Notes: a model not told the origin generated them from the sequence alone. A stretch of 64,000 bases of DNA from Chryseobacterium wanjuense (GCF_900111495.1 NZ_FOIU01000001.1:2232001-2296000), one strand, 5' to 3'. Counted from the first letter of the stretch, positions 40,422 to 50,112 are shown. Translations and numbers: made by a program.

Positions 40422-40892
40422 TTAACGGATGAGGGAATAGATTAAAACCCCAATTCCGGCATACACAACAACAGTAATGATATCAGCTATAGGCTGTGAA
40501 AAGCGTTTTTCAGCAATTTTCTCACCATTGATCTGGTTCTTATGAAACTTCAGAATTTTTTTAGGATTATGAACAGGATGTGCCACCAGACTGTCACTTT
40601 CCCAGCGATCAACTATCACTTTATAAGTTTTACCGTCAACATCAATTCTAACATTTTTTTTAGGCGTAAGTTTCTCCTGAACATTGACAGGAACAGGCGT
40701 TTGCGGTGAATACGGATTTTGCGGTGCACCCGTCATGTTGTTCGGTTGCGTAGGAGCATTATTAGCAATAACTGCACTTTTTTTAAACTCCTGATTATTG
40801 TCGATCGCTGTATCTACGGGTTTTTTAACCTGATAGGTATAGCAACTCACAAGAGAAAATGATATAATGATGAGATAAAGATTCTTTCGCAT
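40422..40892 (-). CDS. Lipoprotein with C-terminal membrane segment
   Basis: 156 residues. Lipoprotein signal peptide with lipobox LVSC (Cys17). A Pro/Gln/Asn-rich stretch at about 45-72 is followed by a beta-type segment (NVRIDVDGKTYKVIVDRWES) and a hydrophobic C-terminal helix (ITVVVYAGIGVLIYSLI). Having both a lipid anchor and a terminal helix is unusual. No family recognised. A TAAATTTG lies 4 nt before the ATG at 40892, predicting a leaderless mRNA. Confidence 0.7.
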   Translation of the reverse strand: MRKNLYLIIISFSLVSCYTYQVKKPVDTAIDNNQEFKKSAVIANNAPTQPNNMTGAPQNPYSPQTPVPVNVQEKLTPKKNVRIDVDGKTYKVIVDRWESDSLVAHPVHNPKKILKFHKNQINGEKIAEKRFSQPIADIITVVVYAGIGVLIYSLIR

Positions 40893-40896
40893 GAGC

Positions 40897-40904
40897 CAAA
40901 TTTA
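40897..40904 (-). promoter_or_regulatory. -7 element 4 nt before the lipoprotein start at 40892
   Basis: Minus-strand TAAATTTG, then GCTC, then ATG. Same spacing as ppc, the helicase and the AraC gene. Confidence 0.55.
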
Positions 40905-41009
40905 AGAATTAAACGGAATATTCCATATTTTCTTTTGAAAGATACTGGTTTTTAAAATTTATTTCGGCTGAACAAACCCAGACCCGTTTTATTGATATTT
41001 AATTTTACT

Positions 41010-42494
41010 TTAAAAATGTACCTGCTGAATTTCCTCTTCAATTTCTTTTGGTGTTTCGTGTTCTGATTTTACGAAAAATAAAGTTAAAACAGCTCCCAAC
41101 AGCATACAAACTCCCCCGACAACGATATAGTCGATGGCCATTTTTCCAAAAATGCCGCTTACAATTGGCCCTCCAAAAATGCCGTTGATAATCTGCGGAA
41201 TTACAATAAAGAAGTTGAAAATACCCATGTAAACGCCCATTTTCTTTTGCGGAATAGAATCGATCAGCATCGCATAAGGCATTGCCAAAATACTTGCCCA
41301 CGCAAATCCTAATCCAATCATTGAAATCCAAAGACTGTGGATATCTTTAATAAAATACATTGAAATCAAACCTAATCCACCGCAAGCCAGAGCCAAAGCG
41401 TGCGTTTGTTTTTTTCCTATAAACTTTGCAATCGGAGTCAATGCAAACGCAAAGAAAATCGCGTAGAAATTATAACTTCCAAATAAACTTCCTGTCAAAT
41501 CTCCTGCATCATTGAATTTTACCGAGTGTGTATCCTCAGGGGAAAGTCCGAAATGATGCGTCGCCAAAGCACTCGTCGTGAAAACCCACATCGTAAACAA
41601 GGCAAACCAAGAGAAAAACTGTACAATTCCCAGTTTCTTCATCTGGGAAGGAGCATTTTTAAAATCTTTAAAAATATCCGACAGTTTCGACTGGTCTTTT
41701 ACCATCGGTTTTCCGCCTTCAAAAGAGGCAAATTCTTCCGGTGAATATTCTTTAGTTGTAATAATTGTATATAAAATCGACACAATTAAAACCGCCGCTC
41801 CGATGTAAAATGCATAAATCACATTGTCTGCCACAAAGCCTTTTGGAGCTGCATTAGAGACTGATTTTAAATCTAATACCCATTGTGGCAAGCCAAAAGA
41901 CAAATATTTTCTTAAATAAAAATCTAAATAAATATTGTTCTTCTGAAAATTTGCAAGCCAATTTGGTAATTCGGAGCCAATCACTGCCCCGATTCCAATT
42001 AAAATCGTCTGAACGGAAAACCCGATCGTTGCCTGATGTTTCGGAAGCATGTCTCCCACCAAAGCGCGGAAAGGTTCCATCGCCACATTAATAGAAGCAT
42101 CCATCATCGCAAGGAAAATCACCGCCATGACTAAAACATTGGCAGCCATCATTTGCGTTGCAGAAGCTGCGTTGGGAAGCAAAACCAAACCAATTGCACA
42201 TAAAACCGCCCCGATTAAAAAGTAAGGTTTTCTTCGACCAAGAGGACTCCAAGTATTGTCTCCCATATGTCCGATGATTGGCTGAACGATCAGTCCGGTA
42301 ATCGGTGCAACCAGCCAAAACCATGACAATTCGTGAACATCTGCCCCGAAATTAGCCAAAATCCTGCTTGCGTTTCCGTTTTGCAGTCCGAAAGCCATCT
42401 GAATTCCCAGAAACCCCATGCTCATGTTGATGATCTGAGCCATGGAAAGGTTGGGCTTTTTTCTTCTTGAAAGTGAACTGTGTGGTGGCTCCAT
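41010..42494 (-). CDS. SLC45-type MFS maltose/sugar transporter of the starch locus
   Basis: 494 residues, about 12 helices. The N-terminal part MSMGFLGIQMAFGLQNGNAS, then WLVAPITGLIVQPIIGHMGD and TWSPLGRRKPYFLIGA, matches the GPH/SLC45-like sugar transporters (sucrose/maltose type). It should move maltose or glucose across the inner membrane. The ATG overlaps the stop codon of the NTF2-like gene by one base (TAATG), so it is translationally coupled. Last gene of the seven-gene starch locus. Confidence 0.9.
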   Translation of the reverse strand: MEPPHSSLSRRKKPNLSMAQIINMSMGFLGIQMAFGLQNGNASRILANFGADVHELSWFWLVAPITGLIVQPIIGHMGDNTWSPLGRRKPYFLIGAVLCAIGLVLLPNAASATQMMAANVLVMAVIFLAMMDASINVAMEPFRALVGDMLPKHQATIGFSVQTILIGIGAVIGSELPNWLANFQKNNIYLDFYLRKYLSFGLPQWVLDLKSVSNAAPKGFVADNVIYAFYIGAAVLIVSILYTIITTKEYSPEEFASFEGGKPMVKDQSKLSDIFKDFKNAPSQMKKLGIVQFFSWFALFTMWVFTTSALATHHFGLSPEDTHSVKFNDAGDLTGSLFGSYNFYAIFFAFALTPIAKFIGKKQTHALALACGGLGLISMYFIKDIHSLWISMIGLGFAWASILAMPYAMLIDSIPQKKMGVYMGIFNFFIVIPQIINGIFGGPIVSGIFGKMAIDYIVVGGVCMLLGAVLTLFFVKSEHETPKEIEEEIQQVHF

Positions 42495-43015
42495 TATTTC
42501 GCTTTTAACTGTTGGATTAATGCATCTTCGATTGGAGTTTTTTCCACCACTACCTTATCTACAACATCATTGGGAACGGTTACGGACAGAACGTACTGCT
42601 TCACTTTCCATTGTCCACCTATTTTTTCTACCACTCCGGAACCACGGCAGATTTTCATCTGGGTATCCAATAATTCATCAAACCAAGCCAGTTTTCCGTC
42701 TTTGCTGAAGTAAATATTTCTTTTTAATGAAGTGAAATTCCAGGTTCTTTTTTTGTCGAAATAAGGTTTTGCCCAAACCATAAATGCTTTTTTATCCCAA
42801 ATTTCGGTGGCATCTGTCCCGATGAAGGTTGATTCGTCAGCGAAATAATTGAAATAAGCCGTATAATCAGCTTTTGCAGCAGCGATATTGAAACCATCGA
42901 GCATTTTGCTGATTTCTATTTTTTCCTTATCAAATTTTGCTTGAGCAGAGAGAGGTGTAAAGCTCAGGGCAAATAAGATGAAGGTTAGGATCAATAATAT
43001 TTTGTTCTTTTTCAT
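42494..43015 (-). CDS. Exported NTF2-like (SnoaL/DUF4440-type) protein in the starch locus
   Basis: 173 residues from the ATG at 43015. Signal peptide ends TPLSAQA. The mature part is an NTF2-like alpha+beta cone: ISKMLDGFNIAAAKADYTAYFNYFADESTFIGTDATEIWDKKAF, with RTWNFTSLKRNIYFSKDGKLAWFDELLD, then GGQWKVKQYVLSVTVPNDV. These domains bind small ligands or, rarely, catalyse isomerisations. Its one-base overlap with the sugar transporter gene and position after GH13 tie it to starch use, which is not a standard sus component. Function unknown. Confidence 0.82.
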   Translation of the reverse strand: MKKNKILLILTFILFALSFTPLSAQAKFDKEKIEISKMLDGFNIAAAKADYTAYFNYFADESTFIGTDATEIWDKKAFMVWAKPYFDKKRTWNFTSLKRNIYFSKDGKLAWFDELLDTQMKICRGSGVVEKIGGQWKVKQYVLSVTVPNDVVDKVVVEKTPIEDALIQQLKAK

Positions 43016-43072
43016 ATTTAAATTATTTTTTTCTAACAAACCTAACAGGTTTTGAAGCTGTATGTTTAATTT

Positions 43073-44923
43073 TTATTTTAATTCAATAATCATCGAGTTT
43101 TTTGCTGGTATTGTTAAATTATTTTGTAATGAAAATTCTTTATCAGAGATGATATCTTTTCCTTTTGTAAAACCATTCAGAGATTCTGCAAAATGTTTCA
43201 AATCCAATGACTGTTCTTTATCATTATTATTTAACACAACCATTACGCTTTCTTTTTGATTGTATCTAAAATACACAAAAACATTATTCTGAGGAACGAA
43301 ATTTTTAGTTTTTCCGGTGTGGATGACGTCTTTTCCTTTCCTCCAGTTCAGTACTTTCTGTGTGAACTGATAGAATTCTTTTTGCTCCTGAGTTTGATTG
43401 GTCGGGTTAAAAGCATTGACCTTATCCGATTTCCAGCCGCCGGGAAAATCTCTTCGGATATCGGCATCACCACCTTTATTTTTGTCACCGCGCATTCCGA
43501 CTTCGGAACCATAGTAAATTTGTGGAATTCCGCGAACGGTTGAAATTAAAGTTAACCCTAATTTGTATGCTTTAGGATCATCATTAAAAATTTCGTTCCA
43601 TCTTTCCGTGTCGTGATTTTCAAAGAAAACCATTACATTATTGATGTCAGGATATAGAAAATCACTGGATAAACTGTTGTAAATACGGTTCATTCCCGTG
43701 TCCCAGCCTTCTTTTTCCTTCAATGCTTTCGGCATATCCCCGTACAACATAAAATCCATCACAGACGGAAGGTTTGAATTGTAATTCGCCGCCTCTCCTG
43801 TTTTTGAATCCTTTTGCCAGGCTGAAATTTGTCCGGCCGTACTCAGCCATGTTTCCCCGACAATATTGAACTTCGGGTATTCATCGGTGATCGCTTTTGC
43901 CCATTTTGCCATCGCTTCTTTATCATTATAAGGATAGGTATCTACACGGAAACCGCCTAAATCAGCGTATTCTATCCACCAAATTGCATTTTGTGTTAAA
44001 TATTTTAAAACCAATGGATTTTTTTGGTTAATATCTGGCATTGTTGTATCAAACCAGCCGTCTAACGCCACTTTTTTATCAATTTCAGAAGCATTTGTAT
44101 CAAATTGAGTCGTTGTTTTGTAATTGGAACGCTTGAAACCATTCTCCCCATCATTAAACCAATGAATCCAGTCTTTTGTGGGCAGATCTTTGATCATCCA
44201 ATGCGAAATTCCCCAGTGATTGGTGACGTAATCCATCACCAGCTTCATATTTCTTTTGTTTAATTTTTGGGAAAGTTCCTTGTATTCTTCGTTGGTTCCG
44301 TAGCGGGCATCGATCTTATATAAATCCGTTTGCGCATAGCCGTGATAGGAATAGACTTTTTCGTTGTCTTCGTTCACCGGCGTTAACCAAACTGCTGTTG
44401 CACCTAAGTTTTGAATATAATCGAGATTGTTGATGATTCCGCGCAAATCGCCACCATGACGGCCGTTGGGAAGGCTTCTGTCGGCTTTTTCCGTTAAGTT
44501 CGGACTTGAATCATTCTTTTCATCACCGTTGGCAAAACGATCGGGCATGATTAAGTACATGACATCCTTGGATGTATAAGATTCTCTGTTGACAGAATTC
44601 GGATCTCTTTGTTTTAATTCATACGTGTAAGAACCAATATTTTTTTTACCGTTTTTAGCAATAATCTTAAATTTCGGAACATTGATTTCATTGGTATTTA
44701 CCGTAACAAAAACATAATTCGGGTTTTCAACCTTCTGAATATCTTTAATCTGAACACCGTCTGACAGCTCAATTTGATTATTGGCAATATTTTTTCCGTA
44801 CACGAGAATCTGAAGTTCAGGATTTTTCATTCCTTTCCACCAGAAAGCGGGTTCTACCTTTTGAATTTGGGAAAATGCAACAGAAGCTGCGGAAAGTGCG
44901 AAAATGGTATATATTTTTTTCAT
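43073..44923 (-). CDS. GH13 alpha-amylase/cyclomaltodextrinase-like glycosidase
   Basis: 616 residues with signal peptide (MKKIYTIFALSAASVAFSQ). An N-terminal cyclomaltodextrinase-type Ig domain (about 20-105) precedes the (beta/alpha)8 barrel. GH13 catalytic residues: nucleophile Asp328 (GGFRVDTYPY), acid/base Glu357 (NIVGETWL), Asp438 (FFENHDTER). A C-terminal beta domain ends with NLTIPAKNSMIIELK. It should cut alpha-1,4 bonds of maltodextrin or cyclodextrin in the periplasm, comparable to SusA/neopullulanase. Located 221 bp after GH97, with a repeat in between. Confidence 0.94.
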   Translation of the reverse strand: MKKIYTIFALSAASVAFSQIQKVEPAFWWKGMKNPELQILVYGKNIANNQIELSDGVQIKDIQKVENPNYVFVTVNTNEINVPKFKIIAKNGKKNIGSYTYELKQRDPNSVNRESYTSKDVMYLIMPDRFANGDEKNDSSPNLTEKADRSLPNGRHGGDLRGIINNLDYIQNLGATAVWLTPVNEDNEKVYSYHGYAQTDLYKIDARYGTNEEYKELSQKLNKRNMKLVMDYVTNHWGISHWMIKDLPTKDWIHWFNDGENGFKRSNYKTTTQFDTNASEIDKKVALDGWFDTTMPDINQKNPLVLKYLTQNAIWWIEYADLGGFRVDTYPYNDKEAMAKWAKAITDEYPKFNIVGETWLSTAGQISAWQKDSKTGEAANYNSNLPSVMDFMLYGDMPKALKEKEGWDTGMNRIYNSLSSDFLYPDINNVMVFFENHDTERWNEIFNDDPKAYKLGLTLISTVRGIPQIYYGSEVGMRGDKNKGGDADIRRDFPGGWKSDKVNAFNPTNQTQEQKEFYQFTQKVLNWRKGKDVIHTGKTKNFVPQNNVFVYFRYNQKESVMVVLNNNDKEQSLDLKHFAESLNGFTKGKDIISDKEFSLQNNLTIPAKNSMIIELK

Positions 44924-44977
44924 TTCATGATTTTTAACTTAAAAATTTGTCAAAGATTGATTGTGCGCTGTATCTTC

Positions 44978-45081
44978 TAGCCCCGATAGTAACGGCTACC
45001 CCGGAGCAAGCGTTGGATCTACGACACCCAGAGTGACAGCGTTGGCGCGAGGAGTAATAGTGGATAGCGGGAAAAAGCTCC
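44978..45081. repeat. Structured TAGCCC-GAT repeat, copy D, inside the starch locus
   Basis: TAGCCCCGATAGTAACGGC ... TAGTGGATAGCGGGAAAAAG CTCC. The 5' GGCTACC can pair with GGATAGC near the 3' end with one bulged A, and CCCG with CGGG. Its middle resembles copy C. Confidence 0.65.
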
Positions 45082-45102
45082 TAAAAAATTAACTATCAAA
45101 AA

Positions 45103-45135
45103 AACTTTGTCAAAGTTTTGAACTTTGACAAAGTT
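45103..45135. repeat. CTTTGTCAAAG double palindrome, copy 3
   Basis: AACTTTGTCAAAGTT and AACTTTGACAAAGTT form a perfect 15-bp stem. Relative to copies 1 and 2 the core CCTTG/CAAGG is changed to CTTTG/CAAAG in all four places, keeping every pairing. It lies 10 bp after the GH97 stop. Confidence 0.75.
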
Positions 45136-45144
45136 GATTGCGTA

Positions 45145-47304
45145 TTATTTCAAAGGTTTAATAGAAACAGCGAAACCGCCGCTTCTTGCCATTTTGAAAT
45201 CGATTTTTGATTTGCTTGTGATCTGCTTTTTGTAGATGTGATAGCTCTGCGGATTGTTGATGTAATCGGCATCTTTTCCGTCTTCGTAGATCGTTGCTTC
45301 ATATTTTTTACCTTTATCCAGGAAAGAGAAATCTACGGTGTAATCACGTTTGTTTTCATCGGTAATTCCACCTACAAACCAGTTTTCGGAACCTTTTGCT
45401 TTTCTCGCCGTAACGATGTAATCTCCCGGTTCTGCAGATAAAATTTTCGTATCGTCCCAATCTGCCGCTACATCTTTGATAAACTGGAAAGCATCCATGT
45501 GTTTTTTGTAGTTTTCAGGCAAATCGGCAGCCATCTGAAGAGGCATGTACATCGTCACATACAATGCCAACTGTTTTACCAAAGTGGTTTTTACAAAACG
45601 CTTGTCTCCAGGGAAATAATAATCCAATTTGGTTTGGAAAATTCCCGGCGTGTAATCCATTGGCCCTCCCATCCATCTGGTAAAAGGAAGAATCGTCTGA
45701 TGCTCGGGATTGTTTCCTCCAAAAGCTTCGAATTCTGTTCCACGAGCCGCTTCTGCAGAGATCCAGTTCGGATATGTTCTGCTTTCACCTCCCGGACGTA
45801 CGGATTCATGGGAGTTTACCATGATTTTATATTCGTTTGCTTTTTCGGCAATTCTGTAAAAGTGATTGATTGTCCATTGAGAATAATGGTGTTCCCCTCT
45901 TGGGATGATATCACCTACATAACCGGTTTTCACGGCATCGTACCCATATTTATTCATCAATTGGAATGCTTTGTCTGCCCATCTTTCATAGTTCGTTGCA
46001 GAACCTGAAGTTTCGTGGTGCATAATCAACTTAATTCCTTTTGAATGAGCATATTCATTTAACATTTTAATGTCAAAATCAGGATATGGCGTGATAAAAT
46101 CGAAAACATATTCTTTTGAGTGACCGAACCAGTCTTCCCAACCGATGTTCCAGCCTTCGATTAACAATCCTCCGAAGCCGTTTTCTGCTGCGAAATCGAT
46201 GTATTCTTTTACTTTATCGTTGTTGGCTCCATGCTTTCCGTTAGGCGTTAATTTTGAAAAATCGGTCACACCAAGACGAACATTGGATTCGGGCTGACCA
46301 TATGCCCACTGGGATTTTCCGATGATCATTTCCCACCATACGCCCATATATTTGGTTGGGTGAATATAAGAAGTATCGGTATATTTTGTAGGTTCGTTAA
46401 GGTTAAACATCATTTTTGATGCTAAAACTTCCTCTGCTTTTGGAGAAACAATGATTGTTCTCCAAGGAGAGACAGAAGCCGTCTGAATATAACCTTTTGC
46501 GCCCTGTCTATCCGGAGTAAGGTGCGTTTTAAACTTAAAATTAACAGCATCAACTTCCAGATGGGAAGCCGGATAATCAATTACTGCCGCTTCACCAACA
46601 TTAACATATAAAGGTGATTTTCCTTCTTTTTTAAGCATTAAAGGAGACTGAACAGCGTTTTTCACCATCTGCTGTGATGCGTTGCTGTCGAACGCCGATC
46701 CCCATTTTGCAGGAATTTCGGAGATGTTGGAAGTTTGTGGTAAATATTCCTGAGAATCATAATCTGCCGCAATCCACCATGCTTTCATATCCGTCGGGAA
46801 ATCAATTTCAGAATCTTCTTCTTTTATGATGAAATAGTTCAGGTTTTTCTGTTGAGGAAACTCGTATCTGAACCCTAAACCGTCGTTGAACAATCTGAAT
46901 TTAACAACAATATTTCTATCGGTTGAAGCCTGATTCAGTGTGATTGCCAGCTCGTTGTAATTATTGATATAATTTTTCTTTTCCCCTAAAACAGGTTGCC
47001 AAGTTTCGTTTTTGGAATCTCTTTTTTCGTCTGTTTTTGTAAAACCGTTGTTAAGATCATTTTTTACATCTTCAGGCTTTACGATTTCTGAGGCAAATTG
47101 TATCGCAGAATCTTTAAATAATCTCAATCCCAATTTGGAATCTTCCACCACTACATTTCCGTTGTATTTCAGGTTGTAGTAAGGTACTCCCTGTTTCAGT
47201 TGAAAGTTCATTTCAAACTTCCCGTCCGGCGATTTTAAAGATTGTGCATTAACACCAACAAACATCATCGAGAACAATACTGCTCCCATTGTAATTTTCT
47301 TCAT
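45145..47304 (-). CDS. GH97 alpha-glucosidase (SusB-like)
   Basis: 719 residues with a signal peptide ending VGVNAQ. The N-terminal beta-sandwich (about 21-290) and the catalytic barrel are GH97-like: GFGGLLIEGWNIGWEDWFG, KLIMHHETSGS, YDAVKTGYVGDIIPRGEHHYSQ, IMVNSHESVRPGGESRTYPN and SAEAARGTEFEAFGGNNPEHQ. The Glu residues in the last segments correspond to the inverting GH97 active site with calcium. It should release glucose from maltooligosaccharides in the periplasm. Part of the starch locus after susE. Confidence 0.95.
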   Translation of the reverse strand: MKKITMGAVLFSMMFVGVNAQSLKSPDGKFEMNFQLKQGVPYYNLKYNGNVVVEDSKLGLRLFKDSAIQFASEIVKPEDVKNDLNNGFTKTDEKRDSKNETWQPVLGEKKNYINNYNELAITLNQASTDRNIVVKFRLFNDGLGFRYEFPQQKNLNYFIIKEEDSEIDFPTDMKAWWIAADYDSQEYLPQTSNISEIPAKWGSAFDSNASQQMVKNAVQSPLMLKKEGKSPLYVNVGEAAVIDYPASHLEVDAVNFKFKTHLTPDRQGAKGYIQTASVSPWRTIIVSPKAEEVLASKMMFNLNEPTKYTDTSYIHPTKYMGVWWEMIIGKSQWAYGQPESNVRLGVTDFSKLTPNGKHGANNDKVKEYIDFAAENGFGGLLIEGWNIGWEDWFGHSKEYVFDFITPYPDFDIKMLNEYAHSKGIKLIMHHETSGSATNYERWADKAFQLMNKYGYDAVKTGYVGDIIPRGEHHYSQWTINHFYRIAEKANEYKIMVNSHESVRPGGESRTYPNWISAEAARGTEFEAFGGNNPEHQTILPFTRWMGGPMDYTPGIFQTKLDYYFPGDKRFVKTTLVKQLALYVTMYMPLQMAADLPENYKKHMDAFQFIKDVAADWDDTKILSAEPGDYIVTARKAKGSENWFVGGITDENKRDYTVDFSFLDKGKKYEATIYEDGKDADYINNPQSYHIYKKQITSKSKIDFKMARSGGFAVSIKPLK

Positions 47305-47334
47305 AATGATTCTTTATAAACTTTAAAAATAAAG

Positions 47335-47360
47335 AAAGTGCTGCCCAAAAGCAACACTTT
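47335..47360 (-). terminator. Hairpin between susE and GH97 (attenuating terminator candidate)
   Basis: On the minus strand AAAGTGTTGC pairs with GCAGCACTTT (10 bp, one G-U) around a 6-nt loop, followed by CTTTATTTTT. It lies 21 bp after the susE stop and could lower expression of the downstream enzymes relative to susCDE. Confidence 0.6.
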
Positions 47361-47381
47361 GCTATGTAAATTCGATTTATT

Positions 47382-48491
47382 TTACAATTTTGTAATAGTC
47401 AACTTGTAATTGGCTGAATTATGTAAATCCAATTCGATTTTATAATTTCCTGCAACATCCACTTTGTAATTTGGATCTCCCGTGACTGTATTTTCTGAGC
47501 TCAGATAAGTTACTACACCTGAACCTGAAGTCAGCGTCTGATCCGAAGATTGTGGCTGGAATTTCATTGCCCAATCATCATTAGCCCTGAATTTAAATGA
47601 TCCTGAAGTATTCAATGCAATAGAATTGATGACAAAAGTTTTGGTTGCCGGATTGTAAACAAAATCTGTATCCGATCCCCAACCTGTCGGAGTAGCGTCG
47701 CCGATGATTCCGAAATTGGCTTTTATTGATGAATATGTATTTGCAGCCCAGTCGGCTTTGATATAATATGTCCCAGCTGTGATTGCCTTAATATTAACTT
47801 CACCACTTTCTACCAACTTACCCGTGAAAGTACCGTCGTCTCCTTTATCACCTGTCCAGTCTTGGTTGATGGTAAATTTGTATTCGCTGTTTGGAGCTGT
47901 AACAAAAATAAACCCTCTGTATTCATTATTTTTCCCTGGAGAGAATAAGTTTGGAGAATTCCCAGGAGTCCAGTCTGCATATCCTGCTGCTCCGGCATAA
48001 CCTCCCGGAACATTGATTTTAGGATATACCAAATCCGGATTTGGGGTGTATGGGGTTACGGTAAGATTGATTACGTTTGAGTAGAAGGCCGCGGGGCCTG
48101 CAGAAGTTTTTAATCTTACTTCAATATTATTAACGATGTCCGGAGTTGCTCCCAAGTTGAACATCAATGCATTTAATCCCGCATGGGTAATCGATCCTGA
48201 TGTAGCATCATTAGCAAAGTCGTAGGTAACACTTTTCTTAAAGTTTTGTCCTTTGATCCCAAATTCTACCTGCTGAGTAGGAACGATCGCTATATTAAAC
48301 TGTGATTTTTGCCATGTAAAACTGATAGCCGGGTTACCCGCTATAATCTCACTTAAAACTACAGCCGTTTTATCAGATGAAAGCTTGCTTGCACTTACTT
48401 CGTTTAATATTGCCTGATCCTCGTCTTTCTCACAGGAAAATACAAGAAAACTTACAAAGGCTATTGTTAATATTTTAAATAATTGTTTCAT
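47382..48491 (-). CDS. SusE/SusF-type surface starch-binding lipoprotein
   Basis: 369 residues. Lipoprotein signal with lipobox VFSC, then EKDEDQ. The N-terminal SusE domain (about 35-150, with LSEIIAGNPAISFTWQKSQF) precedes Ig-like starch-binding modules; GWGSDTDFVYNPATKTFV and FKFRANDDWAMKF are typical of SusF/SusE binding domains. It would sit on the outer face of the outer membrane and hold starch near SusCD. Third gene of the locus, 18 bp after susD. Confidence 0.9.
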   Translation of the reverse strand: MKQLFKILTIAFVSFLVFSCEKDEDQAILNEVSASKLSSDKTAVVLSEIIAGNPAISFTWQKSQFNIAIVPTQQVEFGIKGQNFKKSVTYDFANDATSGSITHAGLNALMFNLGATPDIVNNIEVRLKTSAGPAAFYSNVINLTVTPYTPNPDLVYPKINVPGGYAGAAGYADWTPGNSPNLFSPGKNNEYRGFIFVTAPNSEYKFTINQDWTGDKGDDGTFTGKLVESGEVNIKAITAGTYYIKADWAANTYSSIKANFGIIGDATPTGWGSDTDFVYNPATKTFVINSIALNTSGSFKFRANDDWAMKFQPQSSDQTLTSGSGVVTYLSSENTVTGDPNYKVDVAGNYKIELDLHNSANYKLTITKL

Positions 48492-48509
48492 TTTGATAGT
48501 GTTTTTTTA

Positions 48510-50099
48510 TTAATAACCAGGATTCTGAACCAAGTTTGGATTGGCAACGATATCTTTCGCAGGAATTGGATAAAGGTTTCTGAAATCTTCTACACTTTTA
48601 CCATCTTTAATTCCTCCTTTCCAAGGCCACAGATAAGCTCCGGTTGTAAACTTCCCATAACGGATAAGGTCTGTTCTTCTTGTCATTTCCCAGCCTAACT
48701 CTCTTCCTCTTTCATCAAGAATAAAATCCAAATTGATAGAAGAAAGAGGCGTAGTATATCCTGCTCTTGTTCTGATATTGTTAATGTATTGTAAAGCTGT
48801 TGCTGAATTACCGTTTCCTCCTCTCAAAGTTGCTTCAGCATACATCAAATAAATATCTGCTAGTCTAAATAAAGGAATATCAGCATCACAGAAATTTTTA
48901 GCACTATCAGCGCCAAATTGACCTGTACTTGTTAAATTTTTATATTTAATAAATGCATAACCGTCAGTAAACTCTCCTAAATTATTAATCTCAAGGTTTT
49001 GTCCATTTGTATAGAAGTTCCCTCTCTGATCACTAGAGTTTGTGAAAAGTGCAACGTATGATTTAGTAGTTCTTATACCACCCCATCCGCCATTGATTCC
49101 GAACATACTTTCAGAAGGCATAGATCCTCCGACAGGTGCATGAACCATATAAGTAGACCCTCCGGAAGTCTGAATATGAACTCCATCGAATAAAATAGGG
49201 AAGATCGTTTCAGAATTATTCTTATCATTATCTGCAAGGAATAAGTCAGCATATTTTGGCTTTAAAGAATATCCTGCTGCTATCACTTTATCGCAATAAG
49301 TAATTACATCATTATTACGATTACTTCCGTTATAGATAGGAGCATTTAAGTAAAGCCTTGCAAGTAATGACCAGGCTGCAGCCTTATCTGCCCTACCATA
49401 AACATTGGTTCTTGCATCTTTCATATCATTAGCCACAGCTAATAATTCTGACTCTACAAAATTAAATAAATTTGCACGGGTAATCCTTTGTGGAGGTGTA
49501 ATAGATCCTGGCAAGTAGCTTTCATCAACAAAAGGTACATTTCCATATAAATCTAAAGCATAATAATAGGACAGAGCTCTTAAATATCTAACCTCTGCTC
49601 TCATGTATTTTGCCTCTGTAAGATTATCACCCGTAATATTGTTTGAAGCAAGCTTTTCGTCTGTTACATTTCTTAAAAATTCATTACAGAAGGCAATTTC
49701 AGTATAAATTCTATAATACATCCCTGCAATAAATTCACTTGAAGAGTCCCATGTCATCTTATGAATGGTCTGTAAAGTACCATCATTCCATGCGATGACA
49801 GCTTCATCTGTCGGTAAGGTCTGTAATGTATATAATAGTCTGGTATATTGTGAAAAGTTCCCATCAATACCATTGATATCAGAACTTCCACCATTGCTTT
49901 CTTGTCCGCCATTAGCAAATCCTCCATACACTTTTGCTAATGCATTGGGATAATTTGCAAAATCATTAAAAACATTCGTTGATGTAACTCCTGTTCTTGG
50001 TTCCTGCTCTAAATCTTTTACGCAAGAAGTTGAAATAACCAATAACCCAAATGCTGCCGCTATTGTTATTTTTTTGAAAATATTTTTATTAGGTTTCAT
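48510..50099 (-). CDS. susD: SusD/RagB family starch-binding outer membrane lipoprotein
   Basis: 529 residues. Lipoprotein signal with lipobox STSC. The N-terminal SusD-like region (DLEQEPRTGVTSTNVFND) and the TPR helices follow; the C-terminal part shows FRLADIYLMYAEATLRGG, INNIRTRAGY and FILDERGRELGWEMTRRTDLIRYGKF, the classic SusD end block. It forms the lid of the SusC channel and binds glycans. Starts 13 bp after susC. Confidence 0.95.
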   Translation of the reverse strand: MKPNKNIFKKITIAAAFGLLVISTSCVKDLEQEPRTGVTSTNVFNDFANYPNALAKVYGGFANGGQESNGGSSDINGIDGNFSQYTRLLYTLQTLPTDEAVIAWNDGTLQTIHKMTWDSSSEFIAGMYYRIYTEIAFCNEFLRNVTDEKLASNNITGDNLTEAKYMRAEVRYLRALSYYYALDLYGNVPFVDESYLPGSITPPQRITRANLFNFVESELLAVANDMKDARTNVYGRADKAAAWSLLARLYLNAPIYNGSNRNNDVITYCDKVIAAGYSLKPKYADLFLADNDKNNSETIFPILFDGVHIQTSGGSTYMVHAPVGGSMPSESMFGINGGWGGIRTTKSYVALFTNSSDQRGNFYTNGQNLEINNLGEFTDGYAFIKYKNLTSTGQFGADSAKNFCDADIPLFRLADIYLMYAEATLRGGNGNSATALQYINNIRTRAGYTTPLSSINLDFILDERGRELGWEMTRRTDLIRYGKFTTGAYLWPWKGGIKDGKSVEDFRNLYPIPAKDIVANPNLVQNPGY

Positions 50100-50112
50100 T
50101 TGTTTTTTCTAA

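Noticed and set aside
41526-42324. Several open frames opposite and inside the sugar transporter gene
   Set aside because: They are antisense shadows of a well-supported MFS coding region with typical membrane-helix composition.
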